Origin: Podarcis raffonei
Lineage: Eukaryota; Chordata; Lepidosauria; Squamata; Lacertidae
Assembly: GCF_027172205.1 (NCBI RefSeq)
Contig: NC_070603.1
Location: 105,189,803 to 105,253,802 of the forward strand
Length of the DNA stretch: 64,000 nucleotides
Direction: 5' to 3'
Part shown: one piece after another, positions 31,301 through 40,773 of the stretch
Numbering within the stretch: position 1 is the stretch's first letter
Layout: every line of letters begins with the position of its first letter
Position numbers and translations under genes: made by a program
The notes under the pieces: model-generated
Seen by the model: only the letters and a program-made list of their open reading frames with translations
What the model was told of the DNA's origin: nothing
The model's database searches: none

Positions 31301-33122
31301 GGAATATATGCAAAGTATTTACATTCAGCTGCTTATCCAAGCATGGGCTTAGTTCTTCTTAGCTGAAGATTGCAGCTTCTTCCTTAAACATTCAAACAAG
31401 CTGTGTCTTCCTCTCTTTCCAGCGCTTGCACTCAGCCTTCTGCGCATTGCCCAACTAAGCCATGCAGTTCCTTCTGAGAGGTTTCCGCTTTCTCCTCCCA
31501 GCAAACTTCTCTTTACTGCTTCTTTGGGAGAACATCAACTTCTGTACTTTTCTCTGTCACATGCACTCACACAGAAGCATTGGCACCGCTCTCCTCTATT
31601 GCATTTGGAGAGAGAGTTATCTAAGGTTGTCTCTTCTTCGGTGCTCATGGAGATGCAGCCATTACACTCAAGTCACTCACACAAAAAACAAAATGGAGAA
31701 TGTAATAAGATGCCCCCCATGTGACCAGAGTTAACCAATCACACAAGAGTTACTGGGGAACATTCCAGAATTAAACACACAACAAAACACACATTTAAGC
31801 ATTCCCAATTAAATCACTATACTTAACAAGCTTAACTCTTACGTACATTTTCAAATTGGGTGGAAGCTGGTTTGAGGGGAAACAGCAGTGTATCTCAAGA
31901 AACTGAAGGGCACAGATAGATTGTGCTGAGCGCTACATGTAGTTTTTTGTTGTTTCGAAAAAGAACTCAAAGCGGCTTACAGCAATAAAATATGCAGACA
32001 ACAAAACCAAATCCACAAAATGCATTAAGCAATTACCCAAAACAGCAACATTATAAAATCCAACCAGTTTTAAAATTTAACAACAGGAGGAATTCAATGT
32101 TGCATTGCGCCCGGGAAAGGGAAAATGGGAGTCAACAGACACTCAAGGAATAGTTTCGGAGAAAAAGCTTTATTTCTACCATCCATGAACTGGTAGAAGG
32201 AGCAAGTGTGATAGTTCACAAACAAGCACGAGTTCACAGTCATTTGCACAGAGCATATATTCCCCTTCCAGTTCCCTCCCCTTTCTCCTCCCTCAGGAGT
32301 TCTGCCCCATGAGTTCCTCTGAGCATGAACAGAAAGCTGTCTTGGGACTATTGTGGACTCTTGGCACCCTTCCCAGGAAAGGGGAATGAGAACGGTTCAG
32401 CATGTCCAAAGATGTTGCAACTAGAATGAGATAAAAGTCAGTTCTCAGACCTGCTTTGAACAGAGCCTATTCATTAGCTTTTTGAAGCCTTCTTGTGCTG
32501 ATAAAAGTAACAGTTTGCCTATTCACGTCATCTTGTGAGAAAACAGAGGAAAACTTTAGCTGTGGATTTTTTAGAAGACAAAAGGAATTTTGGACAGTTT
32601 TGAGGCCTGGGGTGATTATTGAGGGGGGATGACTTTGGGCCTAGGTGGGGTCACCTGTCCTCACCTCCTTCAGCATTATGGCAATTGTGCTGACAGTGCA
32701 AGCATTTCAGCTTGTCAGACTGAACGATTCCCACTCTCCTCCTCCTTCATGCTGCTATGGGGGTTCTCCTGGGGGGGTTGGGGAACAAGGGGAGGAGGGC
32801 AGAAGCCCTGTTGCTCTAGCAGAAGTATTTGCAGGGGCTTCCACTAGTTAGTAGGACTCATTGATTGACTCCTGCCCCTGCAGCAAAGCACTTTGCAAGA
32901 TGTGAATAGCAATGGGAGGAAAAACACCGATTCTTTGTTGTTCAGGTGGCTGACTCGTCTGGCGCAGAAATTTTAGCCCACGCCATTCCCAACTCCCAGG
33001 TGCATATGCTGGAGAGATGTGGGCACATCATAGCATTTGAGAGGCCCAGGAAATCTGCAAAGCTCCTCTTGGAATTCTACAATTCAGTTTGCGACAAAGC
33101 GGAGAATAAGAAGTTGGCATAA
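25274..33122 (+). CDS. ABHD6: ABHD6-like alpha/beta hydrolase, copy 2 (8 coding exons, shortened cap)
   Basis: Second tandem member, predicted membrane-anchored serine hydrolase of the ABHD6 type. Coding exons: 25274-25398, 26304-26460, 26829-26942, 27750-27882, 28347-28462, 29385-29439, 30823-30923, 32946-33122. All introns are GT-AG and phases equal those of copy 1. The product is 325 residues. Triad: Ser150 in GTSMGG, Asp266 in GKDD, His294 in CGH; the oxyanion loop reads HGL rather than HGF. Exon 5 is 42 nt shorter than in copy 1, removing 14 residues of the cap, and exon 6 has lost the D-R-PH residues that copy 1 shares with human ABHD6. The frame is open throughout, so it is probably expressed, but its substrate pocket should differ. 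Intron 6 holds a MITE with a minisatellite. Confidence 0.87.
26304..26460 (+). CDS. ABHD6: ABHD6-like copy 2, exon 2
   Basis: Acceptor 'tgcttttag', donor AAA|GTATGT, 157 nt. Encodes YKRQKRGVAVNYVEHEGYRF and SVLILHGLAFNKDIW (oxyanion loop). Confidence 0.92.
26829..26942 (+). CDS. ABHD6: ABHD6-like copy 2, exon 3
   Basis: Acceptor 'tttcccag', donor CAG|GTACGG, 114 nt. Encodes FLPKDLHLVCLDMPGHGETT and on to KKIHQ. Confidence 0.92.
27083..27444 (-). mobile_element. tRNA-derived squamate SINE (Squam1-like)
   Basis: Minus-strand copy with perfect 10-bp duplication TGTGGTTACT at 27073-27082 and 27445-27454. Intron 3 of copy 2. The sequence is of the same subtype as 5115-5466. Confidence 0.92.
27750..27882 (+). 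CDS. ABHD6: ABHD6-like copy 2, exon 4 (nucleophile elbow)
   Basis: Acceptor 'catttcag', donor CTTG|GTGAGT, 133 nt. Encodes FVECIGLNQKPFHLVGTSMG with the catalytic Ser150; GTSMGG matches the human motif more closely than copy 1 does. Confidence 0.94.
28347..28462 (+). CDS. ABHD6: ABHD6-like copy 2, exon 5 (shortened cap)
   Basis: Acceptor 'cctcttag', donor CAG|GTGAAG, 116 nt. Encodes GLRYPDDNNNAFKRLREQSI and FKLGLYHPSTKNMQ, 39 residues with the split codon against 53 in copy 1. The flanks align well, so this looks like an in-frame loss inside the cap, not a mis-called exon. Confidence 0.86.
28551..28675. mobile_element. Palindromic hAT-like MITE
   Basis: 'gtgaacctttggccttccag' mirrors 'gagggccaaaggttcattat'. 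Eight-bp flanks TGGTAGAC / TCCTTGAC match at 5 of 8. Intron 5 of copy 2. Confidence 0.55.
29034..29286. mobile_element. hAT MITE with 8-bp target duplication
   Basis: Ends CATGGGTAGGCAAACT and TGTTTGCTGACCCCTG. The flanks GCCTACAT (29026-29033) and GCCTACAC (29287-29294) agree at 7 of 8, as expected for hAT. The sister copy at 40205-40455 has the same length and orientation. Intron 5 of copy 2, ending 98 bp before exon 6. Confidence 0.88.
29385..29439 (+). CDS. ABHD6: ABHD6-like copy 2, exon 6
   Basis: Acceptor 'ctccttag', donor AAAAT|GTAAGT, 55 nt. Encodes LLKGYVANWRQQNAFLVK plus the first base of a split Cys codon. Only 8 of 18 residues match copy 1, the lowest of any exon aligned here. 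Confidence 0.82.
29492..30444. mobile_element. Pogo/Tigger-like MITE, subfamily D, with internal minisatellite
   Basis: 953 bp between CAGTGGTGCCCCGCAAGACG and CTTGCGAGGCACCACTG, TA on both sides. Terminal regions repeat 'cgcaagacgaa' motifs in inverted orientation. The centre (29671-30180) is a GC-rich 60-bp tandem repeat. Open frames up to 303 codons on both strands come from the repeat period being a multiple of three and are not genes. Intron 6 of copy 2. Confidence 0.85.
29671..30180. repeat. 60-bp minisatellite of hairpin units
   Basis: About 8.5 units with an exact 60-bp period; the six central units differ at only a few sites, the outer ones more. Each unit holds an inverted repeat: 'ccgaaggctggcggtgggg' opposite 'ctcccgccgccagccttcgg', stem of about 18 bp with a short loop. 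Very GC-rich, against AT-rich surroundings. Confidence 0.93.
30470..30605 (+). repeat. tRNA-derived SINE with CR1-like tail
   Basis: B-box-like 'ggttgtgggttcaagctcc' followed by the CR1-type tail 'gcagggggttggactagatg' and 'caactctatgattct'. Same family as 39735-39850 and the split copy at 9100-9615. Intron 6 of copy 2. Confidence 0.7.
30823..30923 (+). CDS. ABHD6: ABHD6-like copy 2, exon 7 (catalytic Asp)
   Basis: Acceptor 'ttccaaag', donor CAG|GTAAAT, 101 nt. Encodes FLDLSNPKSKYSLHDSMSNI and then VLWGKDDQ with predicted catalytic Asp266. Confidence 0.92.
31190..31860 (-). mobile_element. Possible LTR (fossil), minus orientation
   Basis: Non-coding block in intron 7 of copy 2. On the minus strand it has a CCAAT-type box near its start and a composition like a solo LTR. 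Ends and target duplication could not be fixed, so this is tentative. Confidence 0.3.
32098..32620 (-). mobile_element. Possible LTR (fossil), minus orientation
   Basis: Begins TGTTGCATTGCGCCCGGG on the + strand; on the minus strand AATAAA lies 65 bp from this end and an 'atatatgc' TATA-like motif lies further in. No coding part; the right end is approximate. Intron 7 of copy 2. Confidence 0.35.
32946..33122 (+). CDS. ABHD6: ABHD6-like copy 2, exon 8 (catalytic His, stop)
   Basis: Acceptor 'ttgttcag', 59 codons including TAA at 33120-33122. Encodes VADSSGAEILAHAIPNSQVH and LERCGHIIAFERPRK with catalytic His294; ends AENKKLA, like copy 1. Confidence 0.94.
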   Translation: MADSSGAEILAHAIPNSQVHMLERCGHIIAFERPRKSAKLLLEFYNSVCDKAENKKLA

Positions 33123-33256
33123 ACCTCACTCAGGAGTTAAGACGCTGATGCGTTCCAAGCGACTTTCTACTCTGGAAGGGAAAATATGGATCTGATATCC
33201 AGGATGTCTGTGATGGTTTCCTTCACTGGTCATTAAAAAAGAGGCTGTTCGGTGTA

Positions 33257-33498
33257 CAGTGGTACCTCGGGTTAAGAACTTAATTCGTTCCAGAGGTCTG
33301 TTCTTAACCTGAAACTGTTCTTAACCTGAAGCACCACTTTAGCTAATGGGGCCTCCCGCTGCCACCGCGCCGCTGGAACACAATTTCTGTTCTCATCCTG
33401 AAGCAAAGTTCTTAACCCGAGGTACTGTTTCTGGGTTAGCGGAGTCTGTAACCTAAAGCGTCTGTAACCTGAAGCGTATGTAACCCAAGGTACCACTG
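33257..33498. mobile_element. Pogo/Tigger-like MITE, subfamily A, in the 3' UTR of copy 2
   Basis: Ends CAGTGGTACCTCGGGTTAAG and CCAAGGTACCACTG, TA on both sides. It lies between the stop codon (33122) and the candidate poly(A) signal at 33598, so the transcript could contain a long self-complementary segment. Confidence 0.87.
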
Positions 33499-33597
33499 TA
33501 ATTTGTTTATTTACTTACCTTACTGTCAAGTCGTCTCCTTTACTTCTACAAATTTTCATACTGGTGAAATGACCTACGGGCACAGAATGCAAAAAAT

Positions 33598-33603
33598 ATT
33601 AAA
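33598..33603 (+). promoter_or_regulatory. Candidate poly(A) signal of copy 2
   Basis: ATTAAA in 'tattaaaattgtgg', homologous to 'cattaaaactgtgg' near 15384 in copy 1. An alternative ATTAAA sits at 33232-33237, before the MITE. Confidence 0.45.
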
Positions 33604-33959
33604 ATTGTGGCATTTTTTGTAGTAGGTGACTACTTTAATCATTGGAACAGAAGTGGGGAACCTGAAGACCAGGACACACTATCTGGCGCAGCCTCAGACC
33701 AGAGCCCTCACTTGTCCTCCCTCCATCATGCCTTCTGTAGTGGTCAGGTGGGATTACCATGAGGAATTATGGAATATGGAGCAAGCCATTGTGTCAGCAA
33801 TGAAAGCATTGTGTTGACTGGGTTTGATTCATTGACAATAATTTCTGATCAAATCCCACAAGCCTCTGCATCTCTGCCATTTGCTTTCTCTACACCTGCC
33901 AGGCACGCATAAGCATTCTAAAACACAGGCCAGTTGCTTCATCAGGCATCCTCAGTACA
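33604..33959. other. Intergenic, nothing recognised
   Basis: A 63-aa open frame here has no recognisable domain. Confidence 0.4.
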
Positions 33960-34432
33960 TAAAGAAAGTAGGTTACTTTGATGTAGTTTAATCTTTAGAT
34001 AGATCTTAAGGGCCAGGAAGAGAGTTAACAAGGAGATGGTAAATACTGCCATCTTGCCTCTCCTGTTTATGACCTCCGGGGTTTTGCTGAATGCATTCCT
34101 CCTTTTTAGTCCTGTTTTATTTACCCCAGAACATATGCATGCTCAAGTAGGAAATAGTTTCTTTGTCGTTAAAAGAATTTCTTCTGATCTGACTTTGTCC
34201 CACATGGCGGTTTTGAAATGCTCAGAGGAAATCTGATTGGTTCTTACGAACACTGTGTAAAAAGTTCTTTTGTGAATAAAACGACCTGGGCCAAGGGGTG
34301 GACAGAATTATTATTATTATTGGCACCTCCTCCCAGAGTCTTGCTGGTCAGGCCTCGTGTGTATTTTATTAATCAGAGTCCAATCCTTCCTTGCTTTGGG
34401 AACTCTACACCTTCCTAAAGTTCTTGTTCAAC
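33960..34432 (+). mobile_element. Possible LTR (fossil)
   Basis: CCAAT-like 'ctgattgg' then 'gtgaataaaacgacc' (AATAAA), followed by a GT-rich stretch; the order suits an LTR on the + strand. Ends are not clear and no internal region is attached. Confidence 0.35.
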
Positions 34433-34454
34433 ATAGACTTGTAGAGTTGGAAGA

Positions 34455-37400
34455 TGTTCAAATTGACCAAATTTGGGTAACTAGTGGGATGGCACCAAGG
34501 ATAAAGAAAGTGGAAATCTGCCCAAAGACTTGCTCCGACCATAATGCCGTAAAGATGGAAATGAACATAACAACAGCTGGTTCTTTTAGATGGAGGATGA
34601 ATGACTCCCTATTTAGAGATGAAGAGGTGTACAAAAAGGCCCAGAAAACTGTGAAAGATTATTTTGAGATAAATCTGAAAACAGAGGTGGAGAAAAGAAC
34701 AATTTGGGACGCAAGTAAAGCCGTTATGCGAGGATTTTTGATACAGCAGAACACTTTAAAAAAGAAGAGACAGAATGAAAAGAAAGATAAGATTTTGGAA
34801 AGAATAAAAGAAGGTGAAAAAAAACTGAGATCAAAGCCAAAGTCTCAAGAAATTTTAAGAGAAATTAAGTTCTACCAGAGACAGTATATGGAATTGATGA
34901 ACCAGGAGATAGAATGGAAAATAAAGCAAATGAGACAAAAGACATTTGAATCGGCAGACAAATGTGGGAAACTTCTGGCATGGCAATTGAAGAAAAGACA
35001 AAAACTGAATATGGTTACAAGCTTAGAGGTTGAAGGAAAGAACATCTTTAGACCAAATGAGATTAGAAACTGTTTTCAGAGTTATTTCAGAAGACTTTAT
35101 GCTCAAGGGCCGGTGGATGAAAAAGAGATAGAAGAATTTCTTAAAAAATATGGATTACAAAAAATATCTGAACAAAGTAAAGTGATTTTAAACCAGAAAA
35201 TAACTGAGCAAGAAATAGAGGGAGCCATTCAAAATATGAAATTGGGAAAATCTCCAGGACCAGATGGATTGACTTCCAGATATTATAAAGCTTTGAAAGA
35301 TTGGCTGATACAACCGTTTAAGGAAGTCTGCAATGAAATTTTAGAGGGGAAGAAGGCACCCGAATCGTGGAAAGAAGCATATATTACACTTATACCAAAA
35401 TCTGAGACGGAAAAGAACCAGATTAAGAACTACCGCCCTATATCATTGCTTAATGTGGATTACAAAATTTTTGCAGACATTTTGGCTAAAAGACTGAAGA
35501 GGGTTTTGGTGGGTGAGATTCATAAAGACCAGGCTGGCTTTCTCCCAGGAAGACATTTATCTGACAATGTGAGAAATATAATAGATATTATGGAATTACT
35601 GGAAACTAATATTAATACTAAGGCAGTATTAATATTTGTGGACGCGGAGAAAGCCTTTGACAATATCTCTTGGAGTTTTATGAAAAAGAATCTTAAAGGA
35701 ATGGGGGTAGGCCAAGGTTTTGAGAATGGTATAGGTGCAATTTATTCTGAACAAAAAGCAAAATTAATTGTAAACAATGTGGTTACTGAAGAAATTGCTA
35801 TTGAAAAAGGGACACGACAGGGGTGCCCAATATCCCCATTACTTTTTATATCTGTTTTGGAGGTGTTATTAAACATGATTAGAGGGGACCAGCTGGTTAA
35901 AGGGATTCAGGTCGGAGCTAAACAATACAAACTGAGAGCGTTTGCAGATGATCTAGTATTAACCTTACAAGAGCCAGACACTAGTACAAAAAGAGTTTTG
36001 GAGTTAATACAAGTTTTTGGTCGAGTAGCAGGTTTTAAGCTGAATGAACAAAAAACGAAGGTATTAGAAAAAAATCTAACAGTTGCGGAAAGAGAGAGGT
36101 TTCAGAGTGAAACCAGATTAATGGTAGCAAATAAAGTGAAATACCTGGGGATTAATTTAACACCTAAGAATGTGAACTTATTTAAAGACAATTATGAGAA
36201 ATGTTGGACTGAAATTAAGAAAGATTTAGAAATATGGTCAAATTTGAGACTTTCCTTGTTAGGCCGAATTGCTGTTATTAAGATGAATGTTTTGCCAAGA
36301 ATGTTGTTTTTGTTTCAAACATTGCAGATTGTGGACAAAGTGGACTGTTTCAAGAGGTGGCAGAAAGATATATCTAGATTTGTCTGGCAGGGCAAAAAGC
36401 CCAGAATAAAATTTAAGATACTAACTGATGCAAAAGAAAGAGGGGGGTTTGTCCTGCCGGACTTAAAACTGTATTATGAATCAGCGGCTTTTTGCTGGCT
36501 GAAAGACTGGCTACTTCTTGAGAACACAGACATTTTGGACTTGGAAGGGTTCAATAATAGGTTTGGTTGGCATGCATATATATGGTATGACAAGGTAAAG
36601 ACTCATAAAGGTTTCAAGAGTCATATTGTTAGGAAGGCACTATACAATGTCTGGATTCGGTATAAAGACTTGTTGGAAAATAAAACCCCCAGGTGGTTGT
36701 CACCAATGGAAGCAAAGGAAGTGAAAAAACTTAATATGGAATCTAAATGGCCAAAGTATTGGGAAATTATAGAACAAGAGGGGGGAAAGGTGAAACTACA
36801 GAGTTACGAGAAATTGAAGTCTAAAGTAAGAGACTGGCTTCACTATTACCAGATAAATGAAGTATTTAAACAGGACAGGAAAATCGGCTTCCAGGTGGAA
36901 AGATCAAAATTAGAAACAGAATTGTTAGAACCCAATACTAAGAATTTGTCAAGAATGTACAACTTGCTGTTGAAATGGAATACACAGGATGAAACGGTTA
37001 AGTCAGCTATGATTAAATGGGCACAAGATATTGGTCATGACATTATGTTTGCTGACTGGGAACAGTTATGGACCACCGGTATAAAGTTCACGGCATGTAA
37101 TGCCTTAAGAGAGAATATTATGAAAATGATTTATAGGTGGTACATGACCCCAGTCAAGCTTGCAAAAATCTATCATTTGCCCAATAACAAATGTTGGAAA
37201 TGTAATGAAACTGAAGGTACTTTCTATCACCTTTGGTGGACGTGCCCAAGGATTAAGGTCTTCTGGGAAATGATCTACAATGAAATTAAGAAGGTGCTTA
37301 AGTGTACCTTTCATAAGAAACCAGAGGCTTTTCTCCTGGGCATGGTAGGCCAATTGGTGTCAAAGAAAGATAGGACGTTTTTTATGTATGCTACAACAGC

Positions 37401-37883
37401 AGCAAGAGTTTTACTAGCAAAGTATTGGAAGACACAAGAACTACCCACGCTGGAAGAGTGGCAGACGAAGGTGATTGACTATATGGGACTGGCGGAGATG
37501 ACGGGCAGAATCCGTGACCAAGGGAAAGAGACGGTGGAAGAAGACTGGAAGAAATTTAAATTTTATCTTAAGAACTGTTGTAAAATTATTGAGTGTTAAA
37601 ATGTCATGGGTAAGGTAAAGCAGATTTGCAGCGATAAATGATTGGATAAGAGAAAAAAAGGTTAAAGAAAGGGAATTATAAGTAATTAGATCAGGGGTTG
37701 CTGAAAAAGTTCAAAACAGGGATGCAGAAAAGGGAGGCATGGGGAAGTCAATGAAATTGGGTATAAGGAAAAAAGGTTATGAAATTATACATGTTTATAT
37801 GTTTGTTTGTTTTTGTATTGTTATTTGTAATGTCTTATAATATATGTTGGAAAATCAATAAAAATTTTATATATATAAAAAAG
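34455..37883 (+). mobile_element. L1 LINE, 5'-truncated, with long open ORF2
   Basis: L1 retrotransposon lacking ORF1 and most of the endonuclease domain. One open frame runs to 37599 (about 1,050 codons of L1 origin). Order of parts: end of the endonuclease (QIDQIWVTSGMAPRIKKVEI, DHNAVKMEM), linker, reverse transcriptase (KGTRQGCPISPLLF, then RAFADDLVLTL with the FADD catalytic motif), and the C-terminal Cys-rich part CWKCNETEGTFYHLWWTCPR. A 3' UTR follows and ends in 'aatcaataaaaattttatat'. The unbroken frame points to a recent insertion. It abuts copia sequence at its 3' end. ORF2p normally nicks target DNA and copies L1 RNA; this copy could not do so without its endonuclease. Confidence 0.92.
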
Positions 37884-37909
37884 GAGAGTACAAATACAAA
37901 GCTCGTTTA

Positions 37910-39241
37910 GTGGCTCAAGGATACTCTCAGAGGCCTGGAAAAGATTATGACGAGACTTTTTCCCCTACTGCTAAGGGGGACAGTGTAAGGCTGATTTTAA
38001 CGCTTGGAGCAAAGAGAAAACTCCTCTTAAACCATTTTGATATCCAGACTGCATATTTACATGCATCAATATCAGAAGACCTGTATCTAGCCGAACCGCC
38101 TGGTTATGAGACAGGTTCCAATAGAGTGTTGAAATTAAACAAAGCTCTATATGGTCTTAAACAGGCTGCAAGATCTTGGAACAAATGTTTCCATGAGGCC
38201 TTAGTGTCATTTGGTTTCAAGCAGAGTACAGCTGACAATTGTGTTTATGTACGTGGTACAGGCAGTGATCAAGAGTTTTGTCTGATTTATGTAGATGATG
38301 TATTGTATGCCTGCAAAACAGATAAACAAACTAAAAGGTTTGCCAAGCAATTGTCCAGTAAGTTCAAAATGAAAGACTTAGGCCCGGTTAGGACATATCT
38401 AGGGTTGGAAGTGTGCTGGGCCCAAGATGGCAGCTGCCTAATTAGTCAGCAGAACAAAGTTAAACAACTACTGACTACATACAGGATGCAGGATTGCAAA
38501 GGGGCAGTGGTGCCTATGCATCCAGGTTTCATAAAAACACTTCATATAGATGAGAGTCCTGAATTTGAACATCCTGGTGTATATCATTCTGTAATTGGAA
38601 GTTTATTGTATCTAGCACAGTGGTCCAGACCTGATATTAGCTATGCAGTAGGCATATTAAGTAGATTGGTCTCAAAACCCACACTAAATGCCTGGAAAGG
38701 GGTAAAACAAGTTCTGAGATACCTCAAACAGACAATTGGCTATATGTTACAATTAAATTCTTCAGAGGATGAAATGTTGAGTTGCTACTGTGATAGTGAC
38801 TGGGGAAATTTGCCGGATAGAAAATCTGTCACAGGACTGGTCATAATGGTCGGTGGAGCTTTAATCAGCTGGCGGTCACGTAAGCAAGACGTTGTAAGTG
38901 TGTCATCAACGGAATCAGAGTACGCCGCGTTGAGTGAATTGTGCAACGAGGTGATTTATTTCAAGCATTTGTTAACAGATTTAAATGTAAATTGTGTAGA
39001 ACCAGTACAAGTTTACATTGATAATCAAGCTTGTATAACCTTAAGTAAAACAGAGGGTTTCAAATCGCGTTCCAAACATATCTCTGTAAAATATCACAAT
39101 GTGCGTTGCTGTGTACAAGACAATGTAATCACCTGTACTTATGTATCAAGTGAAGAAAATGTAACAGATGTGTTAACTAAACCATTGGCAAAGGTAAAGA
39201 ACAAGCGAATGTGCAAGGGTTTAGGTTTGCTGGAAAAATAA
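37910..39241 (+). CDS. Copia pol: reverse transcriptase and RNase H (fossil part)
   Basis: Recognised by copia-type motifs: ARLVAQGYSQRPGKDYDETF just before and at the start, LNKALYGLKQAARSWNK, the RT catalytic LIYVDDVLYA, and RNase H motifs such as CDSDWGNLPDRKSVTG and SSTESEYAALSELCNE. The family makes cDNA from its RNA inside virus-like particles. Part of an incomplete element. Confidence 0.9.
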   Translation: MAQGYSQRPGKDYDETFSPTAKGDSVRLILTLGAKRKLLLNHFDIQTAYLHASISEDLYLAEPPGYETGSNRVLKLNKALYGLKQAARSWNKCFHEALVSFGFKQSTADNCVYVRGTGSDQEFCLIYVDDVLYACKTDKQTKRFAKQLSSKFKMKDLGPVRTYLGLEVCWAQDGSCLISQQNKVKQLLTTYRMQDCKGAVVPMHPGFIKTLHIDESPEFEHPGVYHSVIGSLLYLAQWSRPDISYAVGILSRLVSKPTLNAWKGVKQVLRYLKQTIGYMLQLNSSEDEMLSCYCDSDWGNLPDRKSVTGLVIMVGGALISWRSRKQDVVSVSSTESEYAALSELCNEVIYFKHLLTDLNVNCVEPVQVYIDNQACITLSKTEGFKSRSKHISVKYHNVRCCVQDNVITCTYVSSEENVTDVLTKPLAKVKNKRMCKGLGLLEK

Positions 39242-39294
39242 TCTCCTACATAGGTGTATTTGATGTTAATTGTCCAGCAGAATCTGTGAGGGGG

Positions 39295-39727
39295 TGTTCA
39301 GTTTCTGTTAATTGGTTCTCATGGGAAACTTACAGATTCTGGCTTCACACAATTAACTCAAGGCAGTGTCAATTTACTCTTGGCAGAAAGCCAAGGTCTG
39401 CTTGACCTAGAAACTACTTACTCTGATTGGTTAACGACCAGCACTCAACTCTGTTATCTAGGGATTGCTAGCACAGTGTGGTGTTAGGTGTGTTAGGAGT
39501 TAGGAGTAGGAGTGCTGTGTATGGTTAAGAGAGAGAGAGAGAGAAAGGATTTATTTTGCTTTGTTTTGTATGCAGAAACTCTGCTGGTTTTATTTTTCCT
39601 TTTAATAAATCCTGTAAATAGTTATTCTGAGTCTAGCTGACTAGTCATTTCCACCTCAACTAGCTTCTTCGCTGTGCAGGAAAACTCTGCTACGTTTGGG
39701 CTAAAGCCATTAGAGCTATGCCTGACA
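39295..39727 (+). repeat. Copia 3' LTR (fossil)
   Basis: Starts TGTTCAGTTTCTG directly after the polypurine tract and ends CCTGACA; contains AATAAA. The matching 5' LTR is outside or lost. No target duplication could be tested. Confidence 0.7.
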
Positions 39728-39734
39728 CTTCAAA

Positions 39735-39850
39735 GTTCCATGAGAAGAGACCCTGAGGATAATCTAGTCCAATCCCCTGCAATGCAGGAATATGCAGCTG
39801 TCCCATACAGGAATCGAACCTGCAACCTTGGCGTTATCAGGATGTCCATT
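39735..39850 (-). repeat. tRNA-derived SINE with CR1-like tail
   Basis: On the minus strand: 'ctgataacgccaaggttgca' (A/B-box region), 'gacagctgcatattcctgca', then CR1-type 'gattggactagatt'. Starts within a few bases of the copia LTR end. Confidence 0.7.
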
Positions 39851-40204
39851 GGGCCTCGGGGCTGTCGTCCTCTATTCAGCAACCCAGCAGTGGCTTCCTT
39901 CCTTTTCCACAATAAATGAGACAGAATGTACTTTTATTCCACCTACAACACAAGAATATCTGTGGAGAGGATACTTGTAATTGATAATAAATAAATGTAT
40001 TGCTTGTGTACTATATACTCCGTATGAAACTTAGTAATAATGTTGTGCTTGTATTTAAACGAAAAACAATTTAAAAAATTGGGGTTAAATGTGGAGCTGC
40101 CTGAAAAAGGTGCTTTCAGAGACAACAGCTTGTATTGTGGCCTCAAAGCGACCCTGTGAGCTCTTCAAGGTGCTCTGGATTCCTACCTTGAATTCGACTT
40201 AGAC

Positions 40205-40455
40205 CATGGGTAGGCAAAGTAAGGTCCGGGGCTGGATCCGGCCCAATTGCCTTCTAAATCCGGCTCACGGAGGGTCTGGGAATCAGCATGTTTTTACATG
40301 AGTAAAATGTGTCCTTTTATTTAAAATGCATCTCTGGGTTATTTGTGGGAAATAGGAATTCATTCATTATTTTTTCCCCAAAATATAGTCCAGTCCCCCA
40401 CAAGGTCTGAGGGACAGTGGACCGGCCCCCTGCTGAAAGAGTTTGCTGACCCCTG
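40205..40455. mobile_element. hAT MITE with 8-bp target duplication
   Basis: Ends CATGGGTAGGCAAAGT and GTTTGCTGACCCCTG; flanks ACTTAGAC and TCTTAGAC agree at 7 of 8. Close sister of 29034-29286. Confidence 0.88.
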
Positions 40456-40773
40456 TCTTAGACTATTGATACGGCCAGGCCTCCCCTGCAGGCCTTGAGC
40501 ATTCAAAGGACAGGACACTGGACACTGACTTGGCTCTCCAGCTGTTTTTGGACTACGGTTCAAATAGTGTGCATGCATAGCATCCTGTGATTGATTATGT
40601 GGGGCAGGGCTTATCTGCCCCCCCCAGCAATATTTTATTCAAGTTGACACCCCTCCCTCCATGTATTGTAAGCCTTGTGGAAGTAAATCAAGACGATTGC
40701 TAAATAAATAGGTCATCAGGAGGAGCCCTGGCCCACAACTACCTTGACCTTCTCAGTGAAAGGAAGATCAGTA

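Larger units (their letters stand above)
37886..39727 (+). mobile_element. Ty1/copia element, 3' part (fossil)
   Basis: LTR retrotransposon of the copia group. Seen are the end of pol and one LTR. The 5' half (gag, protease, integrase, 5' LTR) is not in view, so the element is incomplete. A purine-rich tract 'gtgaggggg' precedes an LTR at 39295-39727 (433 bp, TG...CA, AATAAA near 39604). The coding region still reads openly over 440 codons, suggesting a young to middle age. Copia elements are uncommon in amniotes. Confidence 0.88.
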
